A stretch of DNA of 64,000 bases from Siphonodentalium dalli (lineage: Eukaryota; Mollusca; Scaphopoda; Gadilida; Siphonodentaliidae). Both the position numbers and the translations under genes were made by a program. The notes under the pieces were generated by a model. That model ran no database searches and was not told where the DNA came from. It saw nothing but the letters and a program-made list of their open reading frames with translations. Within the stretch, counting starts at the first letter, position 1. The number at the start of each line of letters is the position of its first letter. Shown piece after piece: positions 1-12,746 of the stretch. The stretch lies in contig CP136061.1 in the NCBI GenBank assembly GCA_032622095.1, positions 234,608,944-234,672,943 of the forward strand. Direction: 5' to 3'.

Positions 1-2600
1 CTATTAAGAGTTTTCCACCACAGGAATGACTGTACAAGAGCTGCCGAGGAATTTGTGTTTCTTTTCCATTTCTAGTATCTTGGCAGTTCTGGTAGATTAT
101 ATAACTTCATTTATTTTGGATTTATAGTTATCCCACGAATTTAATATCATATTTATGTTTTGCTTTGGCATAGAGTCGTTTTCGTTGCTTCATAAGGAGA
201 CGAATGTGGCCTTGATATTAATTCATGTTCATCTGGTCTAATTGAAACTTTGTATTTGGAATTTGTTTTATCGCAACTTCATTTTTTTTCTGTTATCACC
301 GTCGCGAGTTCTGTATAATTTACGTGTTTCACCTGATTATTGGCGCCCAACGTTTGCAATTTATCATTCATTGCACTGAAATTTGCCTAGTCGATTTCCA
401 TATTATTCGTTTGATGATCGGTTTGATGTCGCTTTAATATTTTTCAAAGTAAGTATAATTGGGCAGTGATTTCGAACCAATTCTGCAACAACAAAAAATG
501 GATCTAAAAACTCACACTAAAATTGATCAGTGAAGTAGCTTGGCTGTTCTGTCAACTATTTCTTAACAAACTTCCCACATATCTATTTTTGTTTTGTTTT
601 GTGCGGTGCATAGTTGGTTTCAATTGACGTCTCCTGTAATAACTGTGTGATTTATTGATTCTTTTGTGTCAATAGCTCCATCAAGCTATGTGTATATTTT
701 CTCCCATAATTATACAGGTGAATTCGGAGGTCTCTAGAAAGTTCCAAAATAGGAAGCCATTTGTAGCCATAGACATGTCCAGCAATACGCGTTCTAAGCC
801 TAGTATTTCGAGATTTTTTCGCCATTTGAAATGAATGAGTTACGAACATAGATCGCGATACCTCCGCCGAGAGTGGACGATTAAGTCGTTTAGGGTTGTT
901 GACACATATTCCACCGCAAGAACATGAGGAGGACTCTTCCTTCGTCGTCCCGAAGACCCGCACGGTACCAAGAGCCGGAGTTTTCGGAAATACACTCGCT
1001 GATAGAGATGTAGCTAATACTCAACTTCCAGTTGGCCATTGGTGATTTCCGACCTGGTGGCCTGCCTTTCAGCTAATCAGTCTTGCGTCCAAAAAAACGA
1101 GTCGCGCAATACGATCGGCATGCTGTCGGAATGAGGTCGGTGAAAAATACTGAATATAGTAGGCTGAATACTTACTTCGACTGGGACACCGGAACGGGAT
1201 GGGGTCGAAATAAATCAGTTTAGTTGAACATTATAAGCTGGCCTGGCAACCTTTACGTGTGGTCTCTAGTTGTATCTGTGTCCAGAGTAAGACGAATGGA
1301 CCAATATATATTACTATTACGTATATAATAAGTAAGTAAGATACCGTAATTTACATTATTTTGGCATAGACAATTGAGTTTACACGAACAGCAGCAAAGC
1401 CAAGTCTAATAGCAACACGGCTCAATACAAACACCACTCCAGCCGGTAGCTGCAGGTAAAATGAAATGTTACCAAACTGGAACTCGATCAGAACCGGTAT
1501 TCCCACACAGTCGTCATAATCTGGCAATTCATTTGCATCCTTTGTTGTCCACCGTAGGCTTCTCGGGATGAAAATATTGAGGCACAAGCCAGGTTATCCA
1601 TATGGCGAACAACGCCCTGCTTGTTGTCACGAGTTCAACGTGTTATCCGGGGTGTCCCAGTTAATCCCATATATGATGTCTCATACATTAACCCCATACC
1701 AAAGGAAACTTCTGTGCACTATATGGTGGTTCTTGTAGCTCTTTGGTTCATGCCGACAGAGTATGATCAATACTATATTAAATTTCACCTCGAAGCGAAG
1801 GTAGGAAAAACGAAGATATCTCTGTGCATATATAAATAACGTATTTCAACTCGAACATTGTCGGGAACGGCATTTATCGGTAGCTTTGGACATGCAATTT
1901 TCTTGAGGCAGTAATAATTTATGGTCATAAATATTATTTTAATTGTTAGACCGAAAATAGCGATGGCGCCAATGGACTTATTCAACCGCTGCGCGTCTAT
2001 CCCCTGGATACTATGTACACATATCTGGTGCAATGGGGGTATCTTATACTAATGTCTTGTTTTATTCTACCCAGCAGTATACGAAGTTGTATCGTATACG
2101 ATTTTGCCTGTGCGACTTCCTATATAAACGAATGGCAAAATGGGCACATGTATAACTTCGGAACACCTTTTTTTTTTAATTAACATAGACACTTGTGCAT
2201 AATATGCTATTCCTTGGCAATACAGTAGTCCACACACTTCATGCAATGCTCACACGAAACGACACGAACACGATTTATGTTAATCGCTTTTAACAAGATA
2301 TAAGTTCATGCGTGCTTAACCATATTTAACATTTCTACAGAATGCGGGTGCTCTGCATGTGGGAGTAACCGACATAATATGTTTACATTGACTATGATCC
2401 TCCCTTTGTCATTTCTCAAATATTTGTGTTTGTAAAGGGACAATTGCATTACCGTGCTTTATGAGTGTTAGTATACATATCCGTTATGTTGTTGCAGAGC
2501 TTGAATTGTATACCCGTATAGCAAATAACTTCCCGGTTTAAATATAGCGCAACGCACACTGTTTAAACCACTGACAGACGTGTACTCATTTCCTTGGGGT
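1..2600. other. Upstream non-coding sequence, no gene recognised
   Basis: This AT-rich stretch precedes the start codon at 2601. Two minus-strand open frames (652-963 and 1351-1587) have no domain I recognise and no convincing splice context. An AT-rich motif (TTTAAATATAG, about 2537-2547) lies some 55 bases before the start codon and could be a core promoter element, but this is only a guess. Confidence 0.4.
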
Positions 2601-2661
2601 ATGGAACGTGTTCTTCAAATATTTATCGTTTTCGGAACTCTCGTGATTTCTTCCAGAGTAT
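2601..2661 (+). CDS. Exon 1: signal peptide of the WSC protein
   Basis: The exon starts at ATG 2601 and encodes a basic start (MER) and a hydrophobic core (VLQIFIVFGTLVI), then small polar residues typical of a cleavage region. It ends T|gtaagt, a near-ideal donor, in phase 1. The split codon is completed by AT at 11593 to give Tyr. The exon was chosen because it is the one upstream candidate I found with start codon, secretory signal and matching phase. It lies 8.9 kb from exon 2. Confidence 0.68.
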
Positions 2662-5600
2662 GTAAGTACAATACGTGGCGTTGAAAAAACAAGTAGTTTC
2701 TACATGTAATTAGCCCGGTCGCATGAGAGGTCTATAGACAAAGGCTCCCGTCGTGCTTGTTGGAGAATATGCGAAAATATTGGCGCACACCATGACCATA
2801 ATAATGTTACGAACAGGACTGTGTATATAGGCATCTAGCCAATGCCACAATAAACGGAATCAATTAACAACTTACCAGCCTTGTGGTGGTCTGTTTGTTC
2901 TATCACCGGTTAAATATATTAACCCATATAGGTGAGATCTTTCCTTTTCGTCGCCATATCTAAAATGTTGACGCCCCAATTTAGGATCCATTACATGGAG
3001 ACGTAGCGCATATTGAATTCATCTAGAGGTCGAGATGCAACTTTTGAATTCTCATTTAATGGAGCCCTATCTGTGTATTATATTTTAGTGGCATTGGTAG
3101 CTTAACCCATTCTATACCAAATGGATTTTCCCAGTCAGTTAAAGGTATACATAGGTATGGTCTATCATTGGTCTTGGTGGATGTTAAGATGATAAAAAAG
3201 ACGACAGATAAATAAAAGTACAGAATGAGCCTAAATTTATTGAGAGAAATGCTTAGAGTGTTTTGAACTTAATAGCTTAACATTTTCTATGGTACAACTA
3301 CTCATCGATCATGATTTAGTATCGAAAGGGTTAAAATGGGTAAACAAAAGTTTAATTATCTTGGCATGGTGATCAATCGGGATAAAATTACATGCATGGC
3401 ATGTGGCCCCACCCTTATTTTGCCAAGTATATATTCAATGGCCCCCCACATATATATAGCATGCCAATGATAACACGTCAGATTATTTCAACCCCAATCC
3501 CCTCTCCACGATTACACGTATACCGTACCCACACCGACCCATGAATGTGTTCTATTCATATACATGCTATACCTTTGTTCAATTGATGTATATGTACATG
3601 TATATATCTATTATTTCAATTATACCAATGTCTAGTGATTTGAGAATAAATGGTGATAATGACGATTTTTTTCTGGCGATTAAATATAGCGCCGATACGC
3701 ATATAATATATGCACAGTCTGAGTGAACAGCGACGCTGCATAGTGGGGCCAATTTACCGTTATGTTTATTTTAGGTTGTCATTGCACGGTGTTTGGCTAA
3801 TCCGAGCCATTTGAGATAAAGACAGTGTCTGTACGAAACATCCATCAATATAATATTGTGTTTAGTATTTTAAAGTGATGTGAAACACTCCGCCGGTAGT
3901 ATAGTCGATGTGGTGATTTTGGAGGGTGAACGTAGAAAAAATTGTTATAAAGCCAGTTTTTGTGTCATTTTGACCGGGAATGTTTGGACAACAATATATC
4001 CAAAATCCGCTAAAATCCGCTTTGGGGAATTGTTTTTACAGTCATTTGAATACAGGACGTTTCGTCATTATGCCACAAAATTTCGTAATGCAGATAAATA
4101 CAAACAGTTTACTTGTGTTAGCTCGCAAACCACTTATGCGTGGCAACTTCGCATGGATAATTGTCATATGATGATACGATAACATGACCCACCACAGTGT
4201 AAGCCATATTTGCCCCACCAATAAAGATCGTTGAGTAATATACCAAGGCATGCGTGCGCACCATACATAAAGAGCGTTTTGTGAGCGTTGGAGGAAAACA
4301 CCACAATAAGCCATGTGTGCGCTCCAGTGATAAAGAGCGTTATCATAGAACGACATAACGCACTTCATTGCAGTTGTGCAAACCACAAGTCGCATTGTTC
4401 AGTTGTTTCTAATATATCACTTCGATTTTGTATCTCTAATTGTGAAAGTTGTAAAAGTAGCTTTTTTAGGAGTCAGACACATGTTTCCTGTAGAAACCTA
4501 ACGGTGACAACGTACGCAGGAGATTTGTTTTGGTTAATTTGATTGCTTCATTCATTGTTCTCGTGTTCTGTTTTATTATTGCATATTTATTCTCGCTCTA
4601 TTTCATTTCTCATTGTTGATAATGTCTGACAATCGTACCGCCGGCGAGGAGCTTAACCCAGCTGAAGACCTCTTTGTCATATGCGGTTTTGGTTTTGTTA
4701 ATGATCCACAGGTAAAGGTTGGGGCAAAATGTATTGTGACTCTCATAAGCTTTTGTGGACAACGGGGGCGACCTAATTTGAAACAATACCTCACCGCGAG
4801 CAGCCAGGTGACGCCTGTCGACAAAGTGCTGGTGCGTGCAGGTTGCCGGAGAGATTTTACCGACACAAAAAGAAAGATAATTTGGTGGTTTCAGACGCGA
4901 AAAGACTACGACCTGATGCAACGCCAATCAATATAGCAGAAGACTGCTTAATATGTGGAGTTCATACAAGCACTGATGTTAAACACCCTGATAGGTCCAC
5001 ACCAATGATCAAAGTAGAGGCCATCCCTTTCAGGGACAAGCTCTTACAATGCTGTGCGCATAGACAGGATGCGTTAGCATGTGACGTGGAGAAGCGCATG
5101 CAAGGGTGCATTGACTTGGTAGCAGCAGAGGCCGTTTACCACCACGGATGTCTGACTCGATTCTTGCAAGGCAAGGATGTGAGTCAACCAGAGAAAGGAA
5201 AAGCAGGTCGAAGGTCAGATCAGGGTATGAAACATTGGTTCGAAAAGATTTGTAATTGGCTCGAGACAGAAGCTGGTGCTGAATTATACACTGTTAGTGA
5301 GTTACATTCCAGAATGGTTGAATTCGCAGGCGAGTCAGAGGTTTATAATATTAAAAGTTTGAAAGGTACCTTAGAGGAATACTATGCAGAATTCATTTTC
5401 TTCGCCGAGGTTAAGGGACGGAAGGATGTCGTTTGTTTTCGAAATATGGCCAAATTCATTATAAATGAAAAGTGGTACACTGATAAAAAAAAACATGATT
5501 TAGATGAGGAGGCAGACAGGATTGTCTTGACTGCAGCAAGAATAATAAAAGCACAAATAAGGGAGGCCGATTACAGTTGCGAATCTTATCCACCCAGTGA

Positions 5601-8600
5601 CGCTATATCTAGTATTAGTCAGGGGCGAAATTGGATCCCGAATCACCTGCAAAGCCTACTAAAGATTTTAATTCCGTCCGATGTCAAGCAGAATAGCATC
5701 GGTCATTCCATTGTACAGGGTGCTCGTCCACGTTCGGTTATAACACCAACGCTGTTTGGACTGGGTGTAGAAATGGACCACGTGTTTGGTTCCAAATGGC
5801 TAGTGAACGAGTTATCCCGGTTGGGATTCTCTGTTACCCACGATGAAGTTGAGAGGTACAAGCAATCCGTCATTCAGACCGAAACGCCCAGTCAAATGCT
5901 AACTGACTATGCACCCGGTGCCTTCGTTCAGTGGGTGGCAGATAATGTCGACCACAACATAGCAACTCTAGATGGCAGGGGGATCTTCCATGGAATGGGG
6001 ATAATTGCAATATCTGCACCCATGAATCAATCAGCACTGAACATGAAATCGCGTGTAATCATGAGACAAAAGCGGTTGAGGGACGATGAGCTCGTGAAGA
6101 ACAAAGGAGTGTCCATCTCCCAATATGTTGATGTTATTGGCAAAGGAATTTCCAATATCAAACTGAAACCTCTTCTTCATTTGGCCACACCATATACCCT
6201 CCCATCTGATCTCAGCACAGATCTGCTGTGGCACTCAGCATGCTATTTCAGTAAGAGTGAAAAACCTAGCGCGAACTGGTCAGGTTTCATGCAAAGTGCT
6301 TACTTGCAGGACGACACTTTGACCGCTAAGAAATCAGATGTTCTGTTCCTTCCCATCATCGATCTGAATCCGTCAGATGACGATTGCATTTATTCTACAC
6401 TCATTTACCTTGAGGAACAGGCTCGTAGATTGAACATCCACACGCCATGTGTCACTTTCGACCAGCCGCTGTGGTTCAAGGCTGTAAACATAATAAGTTC
6501 TATGTCGATGAACATAGTGTGTAGACTGTGCGGATTCCACACTGTAATGAGCTTCATGGGGAGTATCGGTTCGACGATGAAGGGGTCGAGGTTAGAAGAA
6601 GCTTTGGAGAAAGTGTACAGTCAGAACACAGTGACCCATATGATATATGGAAAGGCAGTGTCAAGGGCATTGCGTGGTCACTACCTAGTCGAGGCTGCGC
6701 TTTTCAATAAGTTGATAGCTGAAGTTGTCCCAGTTGAAAAGGACGGCAGTTCTGCGGACATCGAATCGGTACTGGAACAAGATGACATAGGAGCCTCACA
6801 CGTGCAACAGGGTGATGTACACGTTGTTGGTGAAAACACGATGGGCAAGATGCACCACAAATGAGAGAAACAAAAGTCAGTTCATCAACTTGATTGGCCG
6901 CCTCTTATCGGGTGATGGGCATGCAGTTCACAACAGCAGTGGTGACGCAGATACTCTGATAGTGTCTCATGCCCTAGAGTTTGCATCACATGGAATAAAC
7001 GTCAGAGTTATTGCGGACGACACAGATGTGATTATTCTTTTGATCCATCATTGGAAATCCAACATGGCCGACATATTTTTCCAATCTGATGCTCGGAAAT
7101 CTGGCAAAGGCAGTGCTGCCATATGGCGAATCGGTGACATCGTGCGCAAGGCTGGACAGTTCACAACTTCCCATATCATGTGTGCACATGCATGGGGAGG
7201 CTGTGACACCACCTCTGCAATATTCGGACATGGGAAAACAAGTATCGTCAGAAAGATAGACGAGTCTTCTGAAGTTCGCAAAATATCATCACTCGTGCAG
7301 GAATCTAGTGCTAATCAGAAAGACATTGGAGAGGCCGACATGAGGCTGTTCGTTGTAGTGTGTAGCGGTAAGAAAGAAGATTCTCTAAATACACTTCGGT
7401 ATGCGAAGTTTATGGATATGGTATCTTCTAGCAAGACTGCATTAGAGCCCCAAAAACTCCCACCAACAGAACGAGCAGCATACTATCACAGTCTCAGAGT
7501 TCATCTCCAGGTGATGATTTGGAGAACACTGAATAATGACGTATTGAATGCTGAGGGGTGGGGTTGGGAACGACGTGGTTCGGATCTTTACCCAGTCATG
7601 ACTGACCAGAATGCAGCCCCAGACGAATTGCTCAAGTTTGTACTGTGCAAGTGTAAGATGTCATAAAAAAAACCATGTGACACCAATGTGTGTACATGTC
7701 GCAAACATGGTCTGAAATGTGTTATCGCTTGTGGAGATTGTCGTGTGGAGAGGGCTGCATGAATTAAGAAGAGGTTCTGATAGATGACGATGATGAGGTC
7801 TGAGTATAAATGATATATTTGACACACAAGTGTCGAAATCATGAAGTATTTCTCATTCTGGTGACTGGTCATCACTGGCTAATTTCGATCAACAAAATAA
7901 ACAAAAGAAATAATTGTCATTTTAGCGGCCATTTTGGTTGCCATCTTTTGACTCTGTGACTGATATTTGGTCAGTGTGACTCCCGTGGAATCCTTTGCCA
8001 AACGTGATGACATTTGTACGAGAGCAAACTCATTACCCCTACCTCACAATGGACTAATGCTGATTGGGGAATATTTATAATCGTTGGCCGCCACATTGGA
8101 CGCCATCTTGAATCCTGAATTTTCCCCAAGGCGGATTTTAGCGGATTTTGGATATGTTATTCCTGATACTTTTGCGAGAAAAATGAGACCAAAACCAGCT
8201 TTATAACAATTTTTTCCAGGTTCAACCTCCCGACGACCACACTACGGGGTAATCGAATGGAATATATAATAAAATCAATATTTTCATAAATTTATTTCCA
8301 AATTGGCAGACGCAACGTCGTTGTTATATATGAATTATGGTTTATGCAGCGACTCGAATCGGCGAAATCATTGCCGTTTTTGTTAATCGCCGAAAAAATC
8401 GTCCCAATTTAAGGAATTAATGTTTACAATTGCGCGTATAGGTCAGCCGCTTTGTTTTCTGAAATAGAACGATTGATGTGCTTGGGATCTTCGGTAATAC
8501 TATAGATAATGCTACGTTCTTTCAGTGCATGGGCAAAGTGCTTGGGTACTCCTTATCAATTTGAATCGCAGAAATAAGCACACAGTATGTCTTTAATCAT

Positions 8601-11600
8601 GACTGCAGGGTTTTTTTTATTTTAATACGACATATGTATCATCTTGATTATGGTCGGTATACATCAAACAAAAGTGACATCACTAAACATGTTACAATAT
8701 ATAGACAATAGTTAACTGCTCTGAGTAGCGTATGTGTTTTCTCCTCGAGTGAGATGCGTCGGATTATTTTTAGATGGCTGCAAAGTTTTTATTTCGAAAT
8801 ACGACAGATGTATCATATTGATTATAGTCGGTGTTCATCAAACAAAAGTGTCATAACTAAACATGTTACAATATATAAACCGAGTCGAGCGAAAATAATC
8901 CTCGCATCTCACGAGAGGAGAAACCCGAACGCTACTCAGAACAGTTGACTGTTGTGTTAGTATATGTTCTGTACCCGTTTGTTACGACCAGACCACAATA
9001 TGAAACACACGATTAGACCTAATACGTTCTTAAAGCTACAACATCACCAGCCATTTCTGTTAAAATAAGCCACAATGATATCGAACGATTAACAAATTGA
9101 CGCCATGACGCAGTGGTGAGAGTAGGCTAACAATTTGAGAGTACGTCTTCCTGGAGTGAGGATATGATTTATATATGGACGTAAAATGTTGATGAAAATA
9201 TAATAAATACCATCCTGTATGTCTCCTGTTCCTACAGGCGTTCATATTAGCCATGCACAAGTCGCGCAATTGACAACGGTACATTTTCTTAACAGCTTCA
9301 TTGTTCTCCACAAGCATCATAGAAATCAACACGACCCACTGGCATCATGGCAAATTATCAAGCCCACTTAACCAGGCGCCACTAATGTAAAACGTGTGCA
9401 CATGTACGTGTAAACTACAAAAGCATAACGGTGTAATGAGTGGTTTATAACCACAGACGATTTTATTGGTGTTATACAAAATAAGAATCCCAAATCACAC
9501 GACCAGAACATACACAGTACGGCGTGGTATAGTGTTCCCTATTATAGTACTCGAATTGTATTGTATATTACACGTATAGAAGGTTCATGGTATTGGTCCC
9601 AGGGATGACTATGGCGTCAGCGTTCATGTTTCGCATTTAAAATTCCACGCAAGCATCTGCTGATTGGCACCGACTGAGTTATGATGCGATTGGCCGCGAC
9701 ATTATTCTCACGAATAACAGAGTGGTGGCCTATTCAATTTTTCTTCACAAGCGTTCGACTACAGAGCATATATTTCATCGGGCGACAAACATTTGACTAA
9801 ATTGCCGGGCGGGTATTCGCAATTGCCAAAAGCACATGTTTACATCCGCATGTAAATGTTTTATATAAGAGTTTAAGAGCTCAAATGCAACCCATGTAAC
9901 AGTTTTTAAAATGCCTCAACGGCAAAACCATATATAGTCCTTTATTGGAGTTGTCTTTCATCCCAGTCATGCTTCATATGGAAGCATAAGGCATAATAAC
10001 CCATGTTTATTATATGTTTCGAGGATACCTGGATAAAAACATGGAACCTAAATTAACAGGTTTTAGTCTTAAATAAAATAAAAAGCTTTCAAAATGACGA
10101 ACTAAAATTAACATGGGTCATTCCTTATAAAACTGAAAATAATAGTTTAAGTCAGCACAACAGACTGTGAACTTCAACAATTTAAAAAACTTGATACGTG
10201 TTATACTTGTTTAAATAAATCAGTTGTTCCCATTAGAGCTGATATAATAATAAAATAAACTTGTATAATTCATAAGTCGACTAACTTCTAAGAATAAGAA
10301 TAGTGTGTATATAATAAACATTAGATATGCTGAATTGTGGAAAAAAACTACAAGTCGTAGTATAGATCATTGATCACACAAGAAAGGGCTACTCAGATGG
10401 CTTGACTATTGGTATAACCGTATTGGTAACAACAAAAATAGCTGGAATCAAATTTAAAGCAAACAAAACTTGCTGATGTACTATTGACATAACTAGGCAA
10501 TCATATTATGCCCCCGGTTCCGACCGCCATTTATACCAGAGCTACTGCCATTTTCGTTTGCCGATGATAACATCAATAAATCTTATTCGTCCGCCTATTT
10601 CTCAGAGTTACGGAGCTTTTTCGACTTTGCAATTAAGATGTTCTTGGTTTACGGATGATAACTATACTTTACATGTACATATGTAAAATACAGGATTTTT
10701 TTCCGAGCGATCATTTTTACAAGAGTTACATAGTTCACCCTTGATATTCGTGGGATCTGGTTGCTGTGAATGGCAACTTCTGTTAGGGTTGATTTATCTC
10801 CCCCAGACTTACGATGTGGCTGCATTGGCATTGGCTAAAATTTAAAATGTGTTTGAATCGAAGAACTGTCCAATGATATCTGCCAGCGCTTTGAGCATAT
10901 TTTGACTTTGTTCTGTTGTCCTTAAAATATTCAATTTGAAACAAGCCAAATGGTGTGGTACACTTATGCCACACCTTGAAGTGCTCCTGTTTAACCGTTT
11001 TATACTAAATGGATTCTCCCTCCAAGTTAAAATGTGTTCATCGGAATGGTCAATAATTGATTAGGGGAAGGGTAATATAAGCAGACGACAAATACAAGGA
11101 CAGAAGGAGTCCTATTTTTAGGATAATGTTCAGATAATAAGTTCAACAAACTATGGTCGTTTGTTGAACTTATTATCTGAACATTTCCTACCGGATAACT
11201 ATTCTCCAATTAGTGTTTAGTATAGAAAGGGTTGAAGTATGAGATTCCATCGTATTTGTTTTGTTTCAGTCTATTGAACACGTTTTGTTGTTCAATAGTC
11301 TGGGTTCATTCAGAGTGAATTATGCACTGAACATACGTGTGTGTGTGCTTAATCATATTAATATTAAACGATATCATCAAAATGAGTATGAGTACTCTGC
11401 TAATTGATGTCATTGCATATGATGTCGATGTCAAACACACATTGTATCTCGTGTGATACAAAGATGATCTGGTTAGAGACCTCGACTGGAATAACATAAC
11501 ATTGTCTTAAAATACAATTCCGTCAACGTGTGTACATCTTGGGGTACAATGAATATTTTTATTGTGATGTGGTATAATCGATGTCCTTACAGATGTTGCC

Positions 11601-12668
11601 GATGCCAAATACACATTGTCTTACGTCGGATGTTATAAAGACAAAAAAGTTAGAGACCTCGATGGGAGTAGGACTGAATTCGATAACAATTCAGTCGGCG
11701 TGTGCACATCATGGTGTTTTAGAAAAGGTGAGTATCGTCAACCTGGTGTCCGTACCCTTTTCAGCTATTTATTTTAGTATATGATATGGGATATACGATC
11801 GTTTTGGAGAACAATTCCATCGGCGAGTGTACATCGTGGTGTTTTCAAAAAGGTAAGCATCATCAGCCTCATATGGTGACCCTTCCCACCTCTGCCTTTT
11901 AGTATTGTATTACCTAGCCAAATAGGCTTGTTGGAGACAAAATAGTTTTAAGACAAAATGAAAACAAATATTAATCATATGACTTGCGTCTTTTATTGGG
12001 ATTCGGATATTCCATAAATACAGGTGTTTATTGGTTATTGTCACCACACCGGTTGTAATTGGTAATCTGATTGGATACAACGTCACGTTTAAATCACCAT
12101 GGTCCCCGCACCCTTGACAGCGGGGTATAAGAGAACGTGCGCCAAACATCGGGGTATATGAGCACGTGAACATCGGGGGTATATATGAGTGACCCTTGAA
12201 CTGGCAGTTTCCGCCAATCGCGACGTTGCCCTCGCACGCCGAATTTGACGTCACCTAACGCCGGATCCTTATGTCAGATACTGAATTATTCTTATTTGTG
12301 TGAATTAATCGGATATTCTATGAAAAACACGTTTAAATTAAGGAGACATGGTTATTGCTGTGGGGACAAAATCGTTATTTCAAAATCGACATCTAGGTTT
12401 TAAATCTCCATGTACCCCCGATGTTGCCGAAGATAACTAATAGTACTTTACAACACCTTCCATTGACTTGATTAGTGAATTATCTAATGCGTCTTTGCGA
12501 TTCGCTGTCATTTTTAACATCTAGGTGAAAATCATCTCAAAATACAATGGCAAAAAGAAAAAACAAACAAACAGGCTCGACAAAACGGAAACAATATAAG
12601 AGTCGTTTCATAAATATACATGGGAGATACTCTCATTTCATAACCACTATTATGGCAGTGGATATATC

Positions 12669-12746
<78 letters not shown>

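Noticed and set aside
652-963. 103-codon minus-strand frame with a Cys-rich start
   Set aside because: No recognisable domain, no splice or promoter support; could not be told from chance.
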